From CAZNNH01 sp964574335 (GTDB lineage Bacteria > Acidobacteriota > Vicinamibacteria > Fen-336), in contig CAZNNH010000057.1 in the NCBI GenBank assembly GCA_964574335.1, positions 1-34,005 on the forward strand: a stretch of 34,005 bases of DNA. The letters run 5' to 3'. How positions within the stretch are numbered: the first letter of the stretch is position 1; every line of letters starts with the position of its first letter. A model generated the notes under the pieces. The model was not told the DNA's origin, did no database searches, and saw only the letters and a list, made by a program, of their open reading frames with translations. The position numbers were made by a program, and so were the translations under genes. Below are positions 7,216-14,278 of the stretch, piece by piece.

Positions 7216-7875
7216 ATGAGAGCGAAGTGGCTGAGTTGTCTCGGTGCGGCCTGCGTGCTGGCGGCGCTGGCGGTACCGGCGGGGGCGGCGCCCAAGCGTC
7301 CCCAGATCGCGGTGATGGACTTCGACTACGGCACCGTCCACGACTACTGGTGGGGCGAGTACGACATCGGCAAGGGGATGGCCGACCAGGTGGTGGACGA
7401 GCTGGTCAACGACGGGAGCTTCCGCGTCATCGAGCGCAAGAAGCTCGACACGGTGCTGGCGGAGCAGGACTTCGCCCGCAGTGACCGGGCCGACCCCAGC
7501 GCCGCCAAGCTGGCCAAGGTGGGCAAGGTCCTGGGCGTCAAGTACATCCTGGCCGGGTCGATCACCAAGTTCTCGGCCGGTGAGAAGAAGGACGTCGGCG
7601 CCCGCGTCAAGGGAATCCGGCTGGGCTTCGGCAAGGCCAAGTCCGAGGTGGAGCTGACGGCCCGGATCATCGACGCCACCACCGGCGAGATCCTGGTGTC
7701 GGCCAAGGGGAAGGGCTCCTCCGGCAAGGGGGGCGGCCTGAACTTCGGCAAGGGCGGGACCAGCTTCGACATGGACTCGTCCAACTTCCGGGAGAGCGCG
7801 ATCGGCGAGGCACAGGAGAAGGCGTGCGCCGAGCTGGTCAAGAACATCGTCAAGCGGAAGGACCGGCTCGAGTAG
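7216..7875 (+). CDS. Secreted CsgG/HfaB-family protein
   Basis: The 219-residue protein starts with a signal peptide (MRAKWL, then a hydrophobic core and PAGAA, cleavage near residue 25). The mature part reads KRPQIAVMDFDYG, MADQVVDELVNDGSFRVIERKKLDTVLAEQ, GKVLGVKYILAGSITKF and VELTARIIDATTGEILVSAKGKG, the pattern of the CsgG family. CsgG is the outer-membrane curli export channel, but many CsgG-like proteins have other or unknown roles. No lipobox cysteine sits at the cleavage site, so it is probably a soluble periplasmic or surface protein rather than a lipoprotein pore. No csgA, csgE or csgF is nearby. ATG 7216 follows AGGAGG by five bases; the ATG at 7212 is out of frame. It has its own promoter and is followed by a strong hairpin. 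Confidence 0.85.
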   Translation: MRAKWLSCLGAACVLAALAVPAGAAPKRPQIAVMDFDYGTVHDYWWGEYDIGKGMADQVVDELVNDGSFRVIERKKLDTVLAEQDFARSDRADPSAAKLAKVGKVLGVKYILAGSITKFSAGEKKDVGARVKGIRLGFGKAKSEVELTARIIDATTGEILVSAKGKGSSGKGGGLNFGKGGTSFDMDSSNFRESAIGEAQEKACAELVKNIVKRKDRLE

Positions 7876-7892
7876 CTGGTCGATCCTGCCGA

Positions 7893-7933
7893 CGAGGGCG
7901 GGGGGCGCGCCCGAGGTGGCGGCCCCCCGCTCG
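7893..7933 (+). terminator. GC-rich hairpin after the CsgG-family gene
   Basis: GCGGGGGG (7898-7905) pairs with CCCCCCGC (7923-7930). The outer CGAG (7893-7896) pairs with CTCG (7930-7933) across a one-base bulge, the shared C at 7930 leaving alternative registers. No U-tract follows. The stem would be very stable and plausibly ends or protects the monocistronic transcript. Confidence 0.45.
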
Positions 7934-7956
7934 TAGACGTCCCTCCGCGCCTCACC

Positions 7957-8526
7957 ATGACGACCCCGCTGCTCAACACCGCCAACCGGATCACCATCTT
8001 CCGCATGGCGCTGGCGCCACTCCTGGTGGTGCTGGTGTTGGGGGGGCAGCTCGTCTGGGCGCTGGTGGTGTTCGTCGCCGCCGCGGTGAGCGACGCCCTC
8101 GACGGCCTGATCGCGCGCTGGGGCCACCAGAAGACCACCTTCGGGGCGATGATGGATCCGGTGGCGGACAAGGTCCTGCTGACCTCCGCCTTCGTGGTCC
8201 TGACCTGGGGTCCCGCGCTCTCGGCGCGGATCCCCGCCTGGCTTACGGTGACCGCGCTGTCCCGCGACATCATCATCATCGTGAGCGTGGTGGTGGTGAA
8301 CCTGGCGCTGGGCCGACGCATCTTCCTGCCGTCGCTGCTCGGCAAGGTGTGCACCGCGGCTCAGCTCGTGACCGCGGGCGTGGTGCTGCTGGCCAACGCG
8401 CTCCGACAGGAATGGGCGGGACTGGTCTACGTGTACTGGGCCACCCTCCTGCTGACCGCCTCGTCGGCCCTCCACTACGTCTACCTGGCGTCGAGGCACC
8501 CTGCCAAGCCGGAGCGTATGGTCTGA
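7957..8526 (+). CDS. pgsA: CDP-diacylglycerol-glycerol-3-phosphate 3-phosphatidyltransferase
   Basis: This inner-membrane enzyme makes phosphatidylglycerol phosphate from CDP-diacylglycerol and glycerol-3-phosphate, the committed step to phosphatidylglycerol and cardiolipin. The 189-residue protein has the complete CDP-alcohol phosphatidyltransferase signature between Asp46 and Asp71: D-x2-DG-x2-AR-x8-G-x3-D-x3-D. Several hydrophobic helices are present (about 15-45, 72-90, 95-115, 122-140 and 150-170). The MTTPLLNTANRITIFRMAL N-terminus is typical of PgsA. It stands between the CsgG-family gene and a toxin-antitoxin pair. A related CDP-alcohol transferase with another acceptor cannot be fully excluded. 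Confidence 0.92.
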   Translation: MTTPLLNTANRITIFRMALAPLLVVLVLGGQLVWALVVFVAAAVSDALDGLIARWGHQKTTFGAMMDPVADKVLLTSAFVVLTWGPALSARIPAWLTVTALSRDIIIIVSVVVVNLALGRRIFLPSLLGKVCTAAQLVTAGVVLLANALRQEWAGLVYVYWATLLLTASSALHYVYLASRHPAKPERMV

Positions 8527-8541
8527 GCCGGGGGGGCACCG

Positions 8542-8856
8542 GTGATGGTGAGGAAGGGGCCCTACCGGATCGACTACTCGCCGGACGCGCTGGATCATCT
8601 GAGATCCTTGACAGCCCGGCAGGCCGTAACGGTTCTCGACACGGTCGAGCGCCAGCTCTCACAGCAGCCGACGGTCTGGACCCGGAATCGCAAGGTCCTG
8701 CGGGCGAACCCGGTGGCGCCCTACGAGCTTCGGGCCGGTGAGCTGCGCGTGTACTATGAGGCAGGAGACGAGCCGAGCGGAGTGGTGATCGTCAAGGCGG
8801 TGGGCGTCAAGGACCGTGCGTGCGTGCGGATCGGCGGCGAGGAGGTGGAGCTATGA
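8542..8856 (+). CDS. RelE/ParE-family toxin
   Basis: The protein (104 residues from GTG 8542, or 103 from ATG 8545) has the RelE/ParE fold pattern: YRIDYSPDALDHLRSL, a helical middle, NRKVLRANPVAPYELRAGELRVYYE and a C-terminal strand GVVIVKAVGVK. RelE-type toxins cleave mRNA at the ribosome, whereas ParE types poison gyrase. The basic residues and the R-x-YYE strand are compatible with a RelE-like fold, but the activity cannot be told from sequence alone. Its TGA overlaps the antitoxin ATG as ATGA. Toxin-before-antitoxin order is the reverse of classical relBE. It starts 15 bases after pgsA and has no obvious promoter of its own. Confidence 0.85.
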   Translation: MMVRKGPYRIDYSPDALDHLRSLTARQAVTVLDTVERQLSQQPTVWTRNRKVLRANPVAPYELRAGELRVYYEAGDEPSGVVIVKAVGVKDRACVRIGGEEVEL

Positions 8857-9131
8857 AGACCGTGGAGCTGGCTGACGCCACGGCGTCGCTCTCCGACTAC
8901 GCACGTGGGGCGGCCGAAGAGCCGGTGCTGGTGACGCGAAAGGGACGCCCGATCGCCGCGCTGGTGCCGGTGGGGGCTCACACCGACCTCGAGAACCTCA
9001 CGGTCACGACGCACCCGCGGTTCCTCGCGATCATGGAGCGGTCGAAGGCTAGGTACCGGGCCGAGGGGGGGCTGTCGGCGGATGAGGTCCGGCGCCGGCT
9101 GGGTCTCCCGCGCAAACGCTCTCGATCCTGA
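8853..9131 (+). CDS. Phd/YefM-family antitoxin
   Basis: The 92-residue protein shows the Phd/YefM pattern: an N-terminal TVELADATASLSDYARGAAEEPVLVTRKGRPIAALVPV DNA-binding and dimerisation region, then a C-terminal tail (SADEVRRRLGLPRKR) that would wrap the toxin. Antitoxins of this type neutralise the partner toxin directly and repress the operon. ATG 8853 overlaps the toxin stop and follows GGAGG in the toxin tail. Because this gene is second, antitoxin synthesis depends on translation through the toxin gene unless an internal promoter exists. Confidence 0.87.
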   Translation: MKTVELADATASLSDYARGAAEEPVLVTRKGRPIAALVPVGAHTDLENLTVTTHPRFLAIMERSKARYRAEGGLSADEVRRRLGLPRKRSRS

Positions 9132-9304
9132 CGCCGAGGGTTTTCATCCCTGACGGCGACTGCGGTCAAGCCAATCCATGAGCACGGCATCTTCAGGCGG
9201 GTGGCGCCGGTCCGCTGACGGAGGGGACCGAGGCCAAGGTGCCCGCGCCCACCGGCGCGGCCGAAGACGAGCACGGTCCAGCAGCAGGAAGCCTGCCTCG
9301 CCTG
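9132..9304. other. Gene-free stretch before the palindromic repeats
   Basis: Between the antitoxin stop and the first repeat I see no convincing gene. Open frames on both strands show no recognisable motif and look like by-products of high GC. The stretch could hold the decayed remnant of a small gene, but I cannot identify it. Confidence 0.4.
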
Positions 9305-9352
9305 GGGGACACGATCCCGATTCCCAGGCCGACCGGCGGAATCGGGTCCCGG
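9305..9352. repeat. Palindromic repeat, degenerate copy (unit 1)
   Basis: The left arm begins GGGGACACGATCCCGATTCC at 9305 and the right arm GGAATCGGGTC begins at 9338. The inner arms pair (CCGATTCC with GGAATCGG). The expected outer TCATGTCCCC of the right end is missing and replaced by CCGGCCTTCG, so this copy is truncated or decayed. It sits head-to-tail with unit 2 five bases later. Confidence 0.75.
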
Positions 9353-9357
9353 CCTTC

Positions 9358-9410
9358 GGGGGACACGATCCGGATTCGCTCGCAGACCGGTCGAATCCGG
9401 TCATGTCCCC
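9358..9410. repeat. Palindromic repeat, intact copy (unit 2)
   Basis: A 53-base imperfect palindrome. The left arm GGGGGACACGATCCGGATTCG (9358-9378) has its first 20 or so bases complementary to the right arm CGAATCCGGTCATGTCCCC (9392-9410), with a small internal bulge. Outer GGGGACA/TGTCCCC and inner CGGATTCG/CGAATCCG pair perfectly. The same design recurs at 20532-20586. It lies between the antitoxin gene and the end of the convergent uxs gene, where it could act as a bidirectional hairpin. Confidence 0.85.
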
Positions 9411-9418
9411 TGGGACGG

Positions 9419-10354
9419 CTATAGGCCCAGCTTGTCTCTGACGTAGTCGACGGTCTGGGCCAGGCCCTGCTCGAGGGAGACGGTCGGCTCCCAGGCCAGG
9501 ATCTGGCGGGCGCGGGTGATGTCCGGTTGGCGCACCTTGGGGTCGTCGACCGGCAGCGGTCGGTGCACCACCTGGCTCTTCGATCCGGTGAAGCGGATGA
9601 TGGTCTCGGCCAGCTCGCCGATCGTCATCTCGCGCGGGTTGCCGATGTTGACCGGGTCGCTCTCGGCGGACTCCGCCAGGAAGAGGATCCCGCGCACCAG
9701 GTCGGAGACGTAGCACAGGCTGCGGGTCTGGCTGCCGTCACCGAAGACGGTCACGTCCTCGTTCCGTAGCGCCTGGCTCAGGAAGGCCGGGACCGCCCGG
9801 CCGTCGTGGATACGCATGCGGGGGCCGTACGTGTTGAAGATCCGCACGATCCGGGTCTCCACCCCGTGCACCCGGTGGTAGGCCATCACCATCGCCTCGG
9901 CGAAGCGCTTGGCCTCGTCGTAGACGCCGCGCGGCCCGACCGGGTTGACGTTGCCCCAGTAGTCCTCGCGCTGGGGGTGGACCAGCGGGTCGCCGTAGAC
10001 CTCCGAGGTGGAGGCGAGGAGGAACCGGGCCCCCTTGGCCTTGGCCAGGCCCAGGCAGTTGTGGGTGCCCAGGCCGCCCACCTTCAGGGTCTGGATCGGC
10101 GCCTTCAGGTAGTCGATGGGGGAGGCGGGGCTGGCAAGGTGGAAGACCCGGTCGACGGGTCCGTCGAGGTAGATGAAGTTGGTGACGTCGTGCTTGATGA
10201 AGAGGAAGTCCCGCCCCGCTAGATGCTGGATGTTGGCCACGTCTCCAGTCAGCAGGTTGTCCATGCCCACCACCGAGAAGCCGCGCTCGAGCAGCGCCTC
10301 GCACAGGTGGGAGCCAATGAAGCCCGCCGCGCCGGTGACCAGGGCCCTCGGCAT
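9419..10354 (-). CDS. uxs: UDP-glucuronate decarboxylase (UDP-xylose synthase)
   Basis: This soluble NAD-dependent SDR enzyme converts UDP-glucuronate to UDP-xylose for polysaccharide synthesis. The 311-residue protein has the cofactor motif GAAGFIG (8-14), the catalytic pair Tyr145/Lys149 (YDEAK) and the family-specific stretch TSEVYGDPLVHPQ..DYWGNVNPVGPR (115-142), which separates Uxs from epimerases and dehydratases. I start at ATG 10354, one base after the stop of the upstream transferase gene; a longer TTG start would overlap that gene. It is the last gene of the leftward polysaccharide operon. Its substrate is the product of Ugd, encoded rightward at 17528, so the two enzymes frame the glycosyltransferase cluster. 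Confidence 0.93.
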   Translation of the reverse strand: MPRALVTGAAGFIGSHLCEALLERGFSVVGMDNLLTGDVANIQHLAGRDFLFIKHDVTNFIYLDGPVDRVFHLASPASPIDYLKAPIQTLKVGGLGTHNCLGLAKAKGARFLLASTSEVYGDPLVHPQREDYWGNVNPVGPRGVYDEAKRFAEAMVMAYHRVHGVETRIVRIFNTYGPRMRIHDGRAVPAFLSQALRNEDVTVFGDGSQTRSLCYVSDLVRGILFLAESAESDPVNIGNPREMTIGELAETIIRFTGSKSQVVHRPLPVDDPKVRQPDITRARQILAWEPTVSLEQGLAQTVDYVRDKLGL

Positions 10355-10355
10355 C

Positions 10356-11807
10356 TCAGTAGGCGTGCTTCTGTCCAAAGCCGCGGAAGAGGGTCAGGAT
10401 CAGGACCTTGAGGTCGAGCAGCAACGACCAGTTCTCGATGTAGTAGAGGTCGAACTCGATCCGCTTCTCGAGCGAGGTGTTGCCCCGCCAGCCGTTGACC
10501 TGGGCCCAGCCGGTGATCCCGCTCTTGACCCGGTGGCGGAGCATGTACTGGGGGATGCGCTGCTTGAACTGCCGCACGAACTCGGGGCGCTCCGGACGCG
10601 GCCCCACCAGGCTCATGTCGCCGCGCACCACGTTGAAGAGCTGGGGGAACTCGTCGAGGTTGAAGCGCCGCAGCCAGATCCCGATCGGCGTCCGGCGCGG
10701 GTCCTCGGGGGTGGCCCAGACCGGGCCGGTGTCCTTCTCCGCCTCGTCGACCATGGTCCGGAACTTCCAGATCCGGAAGGTGCGGCCGTCGAGAGTCATC
10801 CGCTCCTGACGCAGGAAGATCGGGCCCTTGCCCCCCTTCCATCGGATCAGCAGCGCGATCACCGGAAAAAACGGCACCACCGTCAGCAGCACCACCAGCA
10901 GTGAGCCGAGGAGCAGGTCCGTCAGCCGTTTGACCAGCGAGTTGAAGCCCCGCAGCGGGACCTCGTTGAGGGCGATGATCGGGATCCCGTCGAGGTCCTC
11001 GAGGGCGGCGCGCAGGCTGGCGTGCTGGACCAGGTCGGGGACCACTTTGATGTCCAGGCACTCATTGCCGGCGGTCTTGATCAGGCGCACCAGTTGGGCG
11101 TGCTGCTCGAGAGGCAGCGCCACGTAGAGCTCGTCCACCTGGTGGTCCTTGCCCAACGTCGCCACCTGGTCGAGGGGCCCGAGCACCGGCAGGCCGCCCA
11201 CCGTCTCGGCGCTCTCCTGGTCGTCGAGGAAGCCGAGCACCCGGTAGCCGAGATCACGGTGGGCCTCGAGGGCCTCGGCCACCATCTGCCCCAGCGGGCC
11301 GGCCCCGGCCACCAGCACCCGGGTCAGGTTGTGGCCGGCTGCCCACATCCGCTGCAACCGCCGGCGCAGGGCGTGGCGCCCGGCGTAGAGGGTCAGGACG
11401 TTGACGACAATGAAGATGCCGAACACCCCCTGGCTGTACTCCCAGGACGGGGCCACCTCAGGCTGGTAGCGGTGGTAGACGCGGACGTAGAGGGTGGTGG
11501 CCAGGGTCAGCGCGGAGGCGATCACCACGCTGAAGAAGATGCCGAACAGCTCGTCGATCCGGCTGTGGCTGCGCTTGAGCTGGTAGAGGCCGTGGAAGTA
11601 GAGGACGGCCGGCCACAGCAGCAGCATCAGGGGGAGCAGCAGCAGGTAGCGGGAGGGCTCCGGGACCCCTTTGGTGACCGGGAGCAGCGAGGTGACCACA
11701 GGGGCGTGGAACCGCAGGTAGAAGGCCAGCACCCAGGCCACCGCGGTGGCCACCGTGTCGGTGGCTACGAAGGCGCTGATCAGAAGCCGGGTCTTCAGCC
11801 TGAGCAT
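10356..11807 (-). CDS. Polyprenyl-phosphate sugar-1-phosphate transferase (WcaJ/CpsE type)
   Basis: This membrane enzyme starts glycan assembly by moving a sugar phosphate, usually glucose-1-phosphate, from UDP-sugar to undecaprenyl phosphate. The 483-residue protein has about four N-terminal membrane helices. A central Rossmann-like domain (VLVAGAGPLGQMVAEAL) follows, then another helix, then the catalytic bacterial sugar transferase domain: RQERMTLDGRTFRIWKFRTM, LDEFPQLFNVVRGDMSLVGPRP and SGITGWAQVNGWRG. Length and domain order match the WcaJ/WbaP/CpsE group; the exact sugar cannot be read from sequence. It overlaps the upstream glycosyltransferase gene by 13 bases and is followed at one base by uxs. 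Confidence 0.93.
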   Translation of the reverse strand: MLRLKTRLLISAFVATDTVATAVAWVLAFYLRFHAPVVTSLLPVTKGVPEPSRYLLLLPLMLLLWPAVLYFHGLYQLKRSHSRIDELFGIFFSVVIASALTLATTLYVRVYHRYQPEVAPSWEYSQGVFGIFIVVNVLTLYAGRHALRRRLQRMWAAGHNLTRVLVAGAGPLGQMVAEALEAHRDLGYRVLGFLDDQESAETVGGLPVLGPLDQVATLGKDHQVDELYVALPLEQHAQLVRLIKTAGNECLDIKVVPDLVQHASLRAALEDLDGIPIIALNEVPLRGFNSLVKRLTDLLLGSLLVVLLTVVPFFPVIALLIRWKGGKGPIFLRQERMTLDGRTFRIWKFRTMVDEAEKDTGPVWATPEDPRRTPIGIWLRRFNLDEFPQLFNVVRGDMSLVGPRPERPEFVRQFKQRIPQYMLRHRVKSGITGWAQVNGWRGNTSLEKRIEFDLYYIENWSLLLDLKVLILTLFRGFGQKHAY

Positions 11808-12931
11808 GGGAGTGATCCGGCCGGGCCGGACGGGGACAGCGTGGTCGCAGCGCGCGCGATGAAGTCGGCCATCCGCTCCTCGAACCGCCGCGTCGAATGC
11901 TGCTCGGCTCGGGCGCGCAACGCCGCGCTATTAAAGCGCACGCCGGAGAGAGCGTCAATCGCCGCCCGGAGCGACGCGGCCGTGGGCTGGTCGAAGACGA
12001 GGCCGGTTTCGCCCGGCACCACCGACTCGCACCCGCCGCCCTCCGCGAACACCACGGCGGGCCGCCCGCAGGCCATGGCCTCCAGCGGGACGATGCCGAA
12101 GTCCTCGACCCCCGGCATGATCACGGCCCGGGCGCCGCGGTAGAGGTCGCGCAGGCCCTGGTCGCTGACCCGGCCCAGGAAGCGGGCCTCAGGCGGGGCC
12201 AGCCGGCGCAGTCGCCGCTCCTCCGGGCCGGTGCCCACGACCTGCAGCGGTCGACCGGTGCCGCGGCAGGCCTCGAGCACCAGCTCCAGGCGCTTGTAGG
12301 GGGCCAGGGCCGAGACCACCAGGTCGTAGCTGCCGGGACCGTCGTCGGCCCCGGGGGTGAAGAAGTCGGTGTCCACTGGCGGGTGGATGACCTCCGCCTC
12401 CCGCTGGTAGTAGCGGCGGATGCGGTCCGCCACGTAGCGGCTGTTGGCCACGAAGTGATCGACGGTGCGGGCGGTGGCCACGTCCCAGGCGCGCAGGCGG
12501 CGGGCCACCAGCCGGATCAGGGCCCGGGCGGGGAGCGGGACCCGACCGGGGCCGAAGTAGTCGTCGAAGCGGTCCCAGACGTAGCGCATCGGGGTGTGGC
12601 AGTAGCAGACGTGAACCGCCCCCTTCGGCACCCGGACCCCCTTGGCCACGCAGTGGGAGCTGGACAGGACCAGGTCGAAGCCGGCGGTGTCCAGCGAGGC
12701 GGCCGCCCGCGGGAACAGCGGCAGGTAGCTCCGGTAGCCGCGGGCGGCGAAGGGCAGGCGCTGGACGAAGCTGGTGCGGATCTGCCGGCGCTCCAGCTCG
12801 GGCGCCACCGAGCCGGGCACGTGGAGCAGGGTGAGGATCGGGGCCTCGGGGAAAAGCCGGGCCAGCGAGAGAAGCACCCGCTCGCCGCCGCGCATTCCGG
12901 TGAGCCAGTCGTGGACGAGGGCAACCTTCAA
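11795..12931 (-). CDS. GT4-family glycosyltransferase
   Basis: A 378-residue GT-B fold enzyme of family GT4. The N-terminus KVALVHDWLTGMRGGERVL and the segment KGAVHVCYCHTPMRYVWD occur in GT4 mannosyl- or glucosyltransferases of exopolysaccharide loci. The donor-binding half has SALAPYKRLELVLEA and the EX7E motif in EDFGIVPLEAMACG. It acts on the cytoplasmic face on a lipid-linked glycan. The start is TTG 12931, chosen because it begins exactly at the conserved KVALVHDW. GGAGGT lies about 15 bases upstream, a poor distance, so the start is less certain. The end overlaps the WcaJ-type gene. Donor and acceptor are unknown. Confidence 0.9.
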   Translation of the reverse strand: MKVALVHDWLTGMRGGERVLLSLARLFPEAPILTLLHVPGSVAPELERRQIRTSFVQRLPFAARGYRSYLPLFPRAAASLDTAGFDLVLSSSHCVAKGVRVPKGAVHVCYCHTPMRYVWDRFDDYFGPGRVPLPARALIRLVARRLRAWDVATARTVDHFVANSRYVADRIRRYYQREAEVIHPPVDTDFFTPGADDGPGSYDLVVSALAPYKRLELVLEACRGTGRPLQVVGTGPEERRLRRLAPPEARFLGRVSDQGLRDLYRGARAVIMPGVEDFGIVPLEAMACGRPAVVFAEGGGCESVVPGETGLVFDQPTAASLRAAIDALSGVRFNSAALRARAEQHSTRRFEERMADFIARAATTLSPSGPAGSLPCSG

Positions 12932-13002
12932 TGGCCCGGCCGAGACCTCCGGGTACAGGGTAAGCCGAACACCGGAGAACGCGGGAGCCGGGGCAAGGCC
13001 CC

Positions 13003-14154
13003 TCAGCCGGAGGACTCGAGGGTGGGGTTCTCGGAAGCCCGGCCGGCGACCCGCATGTAGACGTCGTGGATCACCCTGACCGAGCGCTCCCAACTGTAGC
13101 GCTGGGCCTGGACGTGGCCGCGCCGGACCAGGTCGGCGGCCAGCTCCGGCTGCTCCAGCACCTTCGCGATCCCGCGGGCGATGTCGTCGACGCTGTAGGG
13201 GTCGACCAGCAGGGCGGCATCCCCCGCGACCTCCGGCAACGAGGAGATCCGCGAGGTCACGACCGGCGTGCCGCAGGCCATGGCCTCGAGCGGGGGTAGG
13301 CCGAAGCCTTCGTACAGCGACGGGAAGACGAAGACCGAGGCCAGCCGATACAGGCCGGCCAGGGTCCGATCCGGGACGAAGCCGAAAAACCGCACGTCCT
13401 GGCGGACACCGGCGGCCTCCACGCCGCGCCGGAGCGCGCCGTAGCGGCTGATCTCGTCCCCGATGATGAGCAGCTTGAGGTCCTCCATGCCGCTCTGGTG
13501 CTTGAGCTTCCCGAAGGCCGCGATCAGCCGCTCCAGGTTCTTGTGGGGCTTGATGTTCCCGGCATAGAGCAGGAAGCGCCCACGGATCTGGTAGCGCTCC
13601 CGGATCCGCGCCGTCTCCTCCTGGCCGGGCTCCTCGAGCAGGGCCGGGTCGATGGCGTTCGGGACCACCAGGATTCGCTCCGGGTCGGCGTCCGGATAGA
13701 AGCGCAGGATGTCGGCGCGCGAGGCCTGGGAGACGGTGAGGATCGAGGCGCTGCGCCGGATTGCGTGGCCCAGCATGAAGCGGGCGTACCGCCAGGCCAT
13801 CCGGCTGGGGAGGTACTCGGGGAAGCGCAGGTGGATGCAGTCGTGGATGGTGACCACGGCCGGGGTGCGGGCCAAGAGCGGCAGCACGTAGTGCGGGGAA
13901 TGGAACAGGTCCACGCCGAGCCGGTGCAGCTTGAACGGGATGGAGAAGTGCTCGCGGATGCCGTAGCCGCCCGACCGGTCGGCCACCGGGACGAAGTTCT
14001 CGGCCAGGTCGCGGAGCGTGGCCTGGTCGGGTTGGCTGCAGAAGAGGTAGTACGTGGTCTCCCGGTCCAGGCGCGCCAGGTGGCGCACCAGGTTGCGCAC
14101 GTAGGTCCCGATCCCGTAGTCGTGCCACTTCCGAGCGTCTATGGCTATCTTCAT
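13003..14154 (-). CDS. GT4-family glycosyltransferase
   Basis: A 383-residue GT4 enzyme. The N-terminal KIAIDARKWHDYGIGTYVRNL is the acceptor-side start of this family. LLYAGNIKPHKNLERLIAAF opens the nucleotide-sugar half, and EGFGLPPLEAMACGTPVV carries an intact EX7E motif. TVSQASRADI is another conserved GT4 stretch. I use ATG 14154, at the conserved N-terminus, rather than an upstream TTG. Its ribosome binding site is weak. An extended -10 promoter lies about 90 bases upstream, so this gene and those after it may also be transcribed separately from the three genes upstream. Confidence 0.92.
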   Translation of the reverse strand: MKIAIDARKWHDYGIGTYVRNLVRHLARLDRETTYYLFCSQPDQATLRDLAENFVPVADRSGGYGIREHFSIPFKLHRLGVDLFHSPHYVLPLLARTPAVVTIHDCIHLRFPEYLPSRMAWRYARFMLGHAIRRSASILTVSQASRADILRFYPDADPERILVVPNAIDPALLEEPGQEETARIRERYQIRGRFLLYAGNIKPHKNLERLIAAFGKLKHQSGMEDLKLLIIGDEISRYGALRRGVEAAGVRQDVRFFGFVPDRTLAGLYRLASVFVFPSLYEGFGLPPLEAMACGTPVVTSRISSLPEVAGDAALLVDPYSVDDIARGIAKVLEQPELAADLVRRGHVQAQRYSWERSVRVIHDVYMRVAGRASENPTLESSG

Positions 14155-14247
14155 TCGCGTCCCGAGCGGCGGGTCGGCGACCGGATACAACTCGATTGGC
14201 GGCTTTGTCGTACTGCGGATCCGACGGACGTCCCCGAGTGCTGCGGG

Positions 14248-14276
14248 AAGTTAGCATGGCGCGCCGAGGCAGACAA
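14248..14276 (-). promoter_or_regulatory. Predicted extended -10 promoter for the 14154 gene
   Basis: On the minus strand TTGTCT (14276-14271) and TAACTT (14253-14248) are 17 bases apart, and TGC directly precedes the -10 element (an extended -10). Transcription would start near 14241. The -35 element lies just before the end of the upstream GT2 gene. Each hexamer matches only four of six consensus bases, so support is moderate. Confidence 0.4.
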
Positions 14277-14278
14277 GC

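Noticed and set aside
7212..7484. ORF starting at ATG 7212 behind the same AGGAGG as the CsgG-family gene
   Set aside because: The spacing to ATG 7212 is too short and the translation lacks a signal peptide or family match; ATG 7216 gives the CsgG-like product.
9144..9716. Minus-strand ORF spanning the palindromic repeats and the end of uxs
   Set aside because: It runs through repeats and through another frame of uxs, with no motif. I could not confirm it as a gene remnant.
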